From the NCBI GenBank assembly GCA_003343605.1, contig QAKW01000038.1, forward strand, positions 1-25,071: a stretch of DNA of 25,071 nucleotides, in the 5' to 3' direction. The position numbers were made by a program, and so were the translations under genes. The notes beneath the pieces were generated by a model that searched no databases, was not told the origin of the DNA, and was given only the letters and a program-made list of their open reading frames with translations. Below, piece by piece: positions 22,050-25,071 of the stretch. The first letter of the stretch is position 1. Each line of letters begins with the position of its first letter. This stretch comes from Clostridiales bacterium (GTDB lineage Bacteria > Bacillota > Clostridia > Oscillospirales > QAKW01).

Positions 22050-24875
22050 ATGGGATTTTTTAATAAACTGTTCGGCTCCCATTCCGATCGGGAGCTGAAG
22101 CGCATCCAGCCGCTGGTAGAGCAGATCCTGCAGATGGAAGAGCGTTATGCGGCCATGGATGAAGAGGAGCTCAAGGCACAGACCGGCCGGCTCAAAGAGC
22201 GCCTTGCCAAAGGGGAGACCGTTGATGAAATCCTGCCCGCCGCTTTTGCAACCATGCGCGAGGCGGCCTGGCGGGTGCTGGGGCTCAAACATTATCCGGT
22301 TCAGCTCGTCGGCGGCATCGTGCTGCATCAGGGGCGGATCGCCGAGATGAAAACCGGTGAGGGAAAAACACTGGTTGCTACGCTGCCGGCTTATTTAAAT
22401 GCCCTGACCGGCGAGGGGGTGCATGTGGTTACCGTAAACGATTATCTCGCCCAGCGCGACAGTGAATGGATGGGCAAGGTTTACCGCTACCTGGGCCTTT
22501 CGGTGGGGCTGGTAATCAACGGGATGAAGCCCGATGAAAAGAAAAAGGCTTACGCTGCCGATATTACTTATGGCACGAATAACGAATTCGGCTTTGATTT
22601 TCTGAGAGATAATATGGCTCTCTACCAGGCCAATTTAACCCAGCGCGGGCATGCGTTTGCAATTGTAGACGAAGTGGACTCTATCCTGATTGATGAAGCC
22701 CGCACCCCGCTGATCATCAGCGGCCAGGGCGCAAAATCCACCGAAATGTACCGGCTGGCCGATAATTTTGTGAAATCGCTTACTCCGTTTAAAGTTGTGC
22801 GCACCGATGATAAGGCCGATTACGATTCCTATGCCAAAAAAGACTATGAGCCGGTACTGATGGGCCGCTACTTAACCGAAGAACAGCACGCAGAGCTGAA
22901 AAATGCCGATTATCTGGTGGAGGAAAAAAATAAAAATGTGACACTTACCGCCAAGGGCATTGCCAAGGCCGAAGAATTTTTCCATCTGGATAATCTGGCT
23001 GATTCCCAGAATATGGAGATCAGCCATCATATCAACCAGGCCCTCAAGGCCCGGGGCATCATGAAGCGGGATATCGATTATGTGGTAAAAGAGGGGCAGG
23101 TGCTGATTGTAGACGAATTTACCGGCCGCATCATGTATGGCCGTCGGTATAACCAGGGGCTCCATCAGGCCATTGAGGCCAAAGAAAACGTTACGGTGGA
23201 AAAAGAGAGCAAAACCCTTGCCTCCATTACCCTGCAGAATTATTTTCGTCTTTATAAAAAGCTTTCCGGCATGACCGGCACAGCGCTTACGGAAGAAGAT
23301 GAATTCCGCCATATCTATGCGCTGGATGTAGTGGAAATTCCAACCAACCGGCCCAATATCCGAAAAGATTATCCTGATATGGTTTTTAAAACCGAACGGG
23401 GAAAATTCGAAAACGTGATCAAGCAGATCGAAGAATGCCACGCCAAAGGCCAGCCGGTTTTGGTGGGTACCATCTCCATCGAAAAGAGCGAGCTGCTCAG
23501 CGCCCTGCTGCGCAAAAAGGGAATCCCGCATCACGTTTTAAACGCAAAACATCACGAAAAAGAGGCCGCGATCATCGCACAGGCCGGTAAATTCGGCGCT
23601 GTTACAATTGCAACCAACATGGCCGGCCGCGGCACCGATATTATGCTGGGCGGCAACGCCGAGTTTCTGGCGCAGGAAGAGCTGCGCAAAAAGGGCTTTG
23701 AAGAGCAGGTCATCTCTGATGCAACCGGCTTTGCCGAAACAGAAGACGAAACCATCCTGGAGGCGCGGAAGCTTTATCAGGAATCGCTGGCGCGCCATAA
23801 GGCCGAAATCCAGCAGGAAGCCGAGCAGGTGAAAGAAGCGGGCGGTCTGTTCATTTTAGGTACCGAACGGCATGAAAGCCGCCGGATCGATAATCAGCTG
23901 CGCGGCCGCGCCGCCCGGCAGGGAGACCCGGGATCCACACGGTTTTATCTTTCGCTGGAAGATGATCTGATGCGTCTATTCGGCGGCGAGCGGGTAAACG
24001 CCATGATGAATACGCTCAAGCTGCCGGAAGATATGCCGATTGAGGCGAAAATCCTCACCGGCGTGATTGAAAAGAGCCAGGAGCGGGTAGAGAGCGTCAA
24101 CTTCGGCCGCAGAAAGCATGTTCTGGAATACGATGATGTGATGAACAAGCAGCGTGAGTTGATCTATGAGCAGCGCCGCAAAGTACTTGATAATGCCGAT
24201 TTAAAAGAAAGCGTTCTCAAAATGATGGATGAATATCTCGATCAGGAAGTGAAGCGCTGCCTGGCGGGTGAAGATACCGCGGCCTGGAATTTTGAAGAAC
24301 TGCATCAGGATCTCGATGGCCTGATTCTTTCCCCCAATGATCTGCAGTTTGAAAAGGATGACTTGGTTTCCCTCAGCCCCGAAGAGATCGCAGCCCAGAT
24401 CAAGGAACGCGGTCACGCGGCGTATGAGGCTAAGGAAGAAGAACTGGGGCACGAGGTCATGCGGGAAGCGGAGCGCGTGGTGATGCTGCGCAGCGTCGAC
24501 CGCAACTGGATGGATCACATCGATAATATGGACGATCTGCGCCAGGGCATCGGGCTGGAAGCCTATGGCCAGCGCGACCCGGTTGTGGAATTTAAATTCC
24601 AAAGCTATGATATTTTTGATGCGATGATTGAAAATATTAAGGAAGATACGGTGCGCGGGATCCTCTCGCTGCATCTGCGTAAAGAGGAAGAGGTGAAGCG
24701 CGAAGCGGTGGCCAAGGAGACCGGCGCCTCCCACGGCGGCGACGGCAGCACCCCGAAGAAAAAGGCCCCGGTCAAAATCGGCAAAAAGGTGGGACCCAAT
24801 GATCCTTGCCCTTGCGGAAGCGGAAAAAAATATAAAAAGTGCTGCGGCGCCCCCGGACGAAATAACGAGAGTTAA
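22050..24875 (+). CDS. secA: Protein translocase ATPase SecA
   Basis: 941 residues, somewhat longer than B. subtilis SecA (841) and E. coli SecA (901). The motor that pushes unfolded preproteins through SecYEG. Walker A MKTGEGKT is at 100-107, VTVNDYLAQRD at 128-137, and Walker B IVDEVDSILIDEARTP at 205-220. The second nucleotide-binding fold contains GTISIEKSE and TNMAGRGTDIMLGGN, followed by GTERHESRRIDNQLRGRAARQGDPG. The C-terminus carries the zinc/SecB-type motif with C920, C922, C931 and C932 (CPCGSGKKYKKCC). AAGGAG 9 bases before the ATG sets the start. It is monocistronic, with its own promoter and terminator. Confidence 0.98.
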   Translation: MGFFNKLFGSHSDRELKRIQPLVEQILQMEERYAAMDEEELKAQTGRLKERLAKGETVDEILPAAFATMREAAWRVLGLKHYPVQLVGGIVLHQGRIAEMKTGEGKTLVATLPAYLNALTGEGVHVVTVNDYLAQRDSEWMGKVYRYLGLSVGLVINGMKPDEKKKAYAADITYGTNNEFGFDFLRDNMALYQANLTQRGHAFAIVDEVDSILIDEARTPLIISGQGAKSTEMYRLADNFVKSLTPFKVVRTDDKADYDSYAKKDYEPVLMGRYLTEEQHAELKNADYLVEEKNKNVTLTAKGIAKAEEFFHLDNLADSQNMEISHHINQALKARGIMKRDIDYVVKEGQVLIVDEFTGRIMYGRRYNQGLHQAIEAKENVTVEKESKTLASITLQNYFRLYKKLSGMTGTALTEEDEFRHIYALDVVEIPTNRPNIRKDYPDMVFKTERGKFENVIKQIEECHAKGQPVLVGTISIEKSELLSALLRKKGIPHHVLNAKHHEKEAAIIAQAGKFGAVTIATNMAGRGTDIMLGGNAEFLAQEELRKKGFEEQVISDATGFAETEDETILEARKLYQESLARHKAEIQQEAEQVKEAGGLFILGTERHESRRIDNQLRGRAARQGDPGSTRFYLSLEDDLMRLFGGERVNAMMNTLKLPEDMPIEAKILTGVIEKSQERVESVNFGRRKHVLEYDDVMNKQRELIYEQRRKVLDNADLKESVLKMMDEYLDQEVKRCLAGEDTAAWNFEELHQDLDGLILSPNDLQFEKDDLVSLSPEEIAAQIKERGHAAYEAKEEELGHEVMREAERVVMLRSVDRNWMDHIDNMDDLRQGIGLEAYGQRDPVVEFKFQSYDIFDAMIENIKEDTVRGILSLHLRKEEEVKREAVAKETGASHGGDGSTPKKKAPVKIGKKVGPNDPCPCGSGKKYKKCCGAPGRNNES

Positions 24876-24877
24876 TC

Positions 24878-24915
24878 AAATTCCCTCTGCAATCAGGCAG
24901 AGGGAATTTTTATTT
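24878..24915 (+). terminator. secA terminator
   Basis: Perfect 13-bp stem (24878-24890 against 24897-24909) around loop AATCAG, followed by TTATTTTT, directly after the secA stop codon. Confidence 0.92.
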
Positions 24916-24960
24916 TTGTATAAAAAAGTTCAAATTATACTCTTTGTTAATTCTGTTCAA

Positions 24961-24998
24961 TAAAAGGCCCCGCTCTCCCCGATTCAGGTGCGGGGCCT
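24961..24998 (-). terminator. Terminator of the gene entering from the right edge
   Basis: Perfect 9-bp stem AGGCCCCGC (24965-24973) / GCGGGGCCT (24990-24998) with a 16-base loop and a short TTTTA tail on the minus strand, just beyond a minus-strand stop codon at 25003. Confidence 0.75.
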
Positions 24999-25002
24999 GA
25001 GA

Positions 25003-25071
25003 TTATAATCGTGTAAACAGCTCCTCCAGAATCGTTACGCCGACTTCTTCGTTATGCGCCTCATAATAACT
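25003..25071 (-). CDS. C-terminal end of an unidentified protein, cut by window edge
   Basis: The last 22 codons before TAA (25003-25005) read SYYEAHNEEVGVTILEEL followed by FTRL. Of the three minus-strand frames this is the one that ends just before the hairpin at 24961-24998, which is the main reason for calling it. The tail is too short to name a family. Confidence 0.55.
   Translation of the reverse strand, partial: SYYEAHNEEVGVTILEELFTRL

Noticed and set aside
24921..24965. Minus-strand TTGAAC/TATAAT promoter-like pair after secA
   Set aside because: Spacing is only 15 bases and it would fire into the secA terminator and antisense to secA.
1..25071. CRISPR arrays, insertion sequences, integrases, phage genes, rRNA, toxin-antitoxin pairs
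   Set aside because: No repeat-spacer array, transposase or integrase motifs, or rRNA segments were seen on either strand; the only mobile-like signs are the decayed AT-rich island and the 16-bp inverted repeat.

Overview
The window looks like chromosome from a strictly anaerobic, low-to-mid GC Gram-positive bacterium of class Clostridia, probably a gut-type Oscillospirales/Ruminococcaceae relative (an inference from gene content, no search was run). Pointers are a Re-type citrate synthase, a large BadF/BcrA-type dehydratase activase, rubrerythrin under a PerR regulator, a CIRCE-controlled Hsp20, a SecA with a C-terminal zinc motif, and promoters close to the sigma-A consensus with AGGAGG-type ribosome binding sites. 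Most genes lie on the minus strand; only hsp20, secA, a tiny leader ORF and a decayed regulator are on the plus strand.

Layout. 1-5150 (minus): a transcription unit of a two-ATPase-domain CoA-dehydratase activase (977 codons), a 429-codon partner starting directly after its TGA in the same frame, and glutamate 5-kinase (proB, cut by the window edge). 5235-5957: a small unknown protein and tRNA-Thr(GGT) with its own promoter and terminator. 5980-11273 (minus): a compact operon of Re-citrate synthase, FCD-type GntR regulator, aconitase and isocitrate dehydrogenase, bounded by a consensus promoter and a strong terminator. Together these convert oxaloacetate plus acetyl-CoA to 2-oxoglutarate, the glutamate precursor; proB consumes glutamate in another unit. 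A near-palindrome over the transcription start is a plausible operator for the GntR protein. 11281-12791 (minus): TetR regulator plus DegV, with an inverted-repeat operator in the promoter. 12794-13503: a six-helix membrane protein and a perfect 16-bp inverted repeat. 13517-14561 (minus): perR-rbr with a Per box. 14604-15302 (plus): a perfect CIRCE, a small leader ORF and Hsp20.

15301-18240 is the accessory part: a lipoprotein with a propeller-like body overlaps the 3' end of an AT-rich papain/C39-like secreted cysteine peptidase gene interrupted by one in-frame TAA, followed by a previously unlisted XRE-type regulator remnant broken by one frameshift and one stop. This looks like an acquired island in decay. 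18239-21937 (minus): glycolytic operon pgk-tpiA-gpmI. 21989-24915 (plus): secA with its own promoter and terminator. 25003-25071 is the last 22 codons of an unidentified minus-strand gene.

I did not find a clearly new multi-gene system. The most notable items are the Re-citrate synthase operon with its putative autoregulatory site, the abutting TGA-ATG split of the activase, the decayed peptidase/XRE island, and the small ORF in the heat-shock leader.
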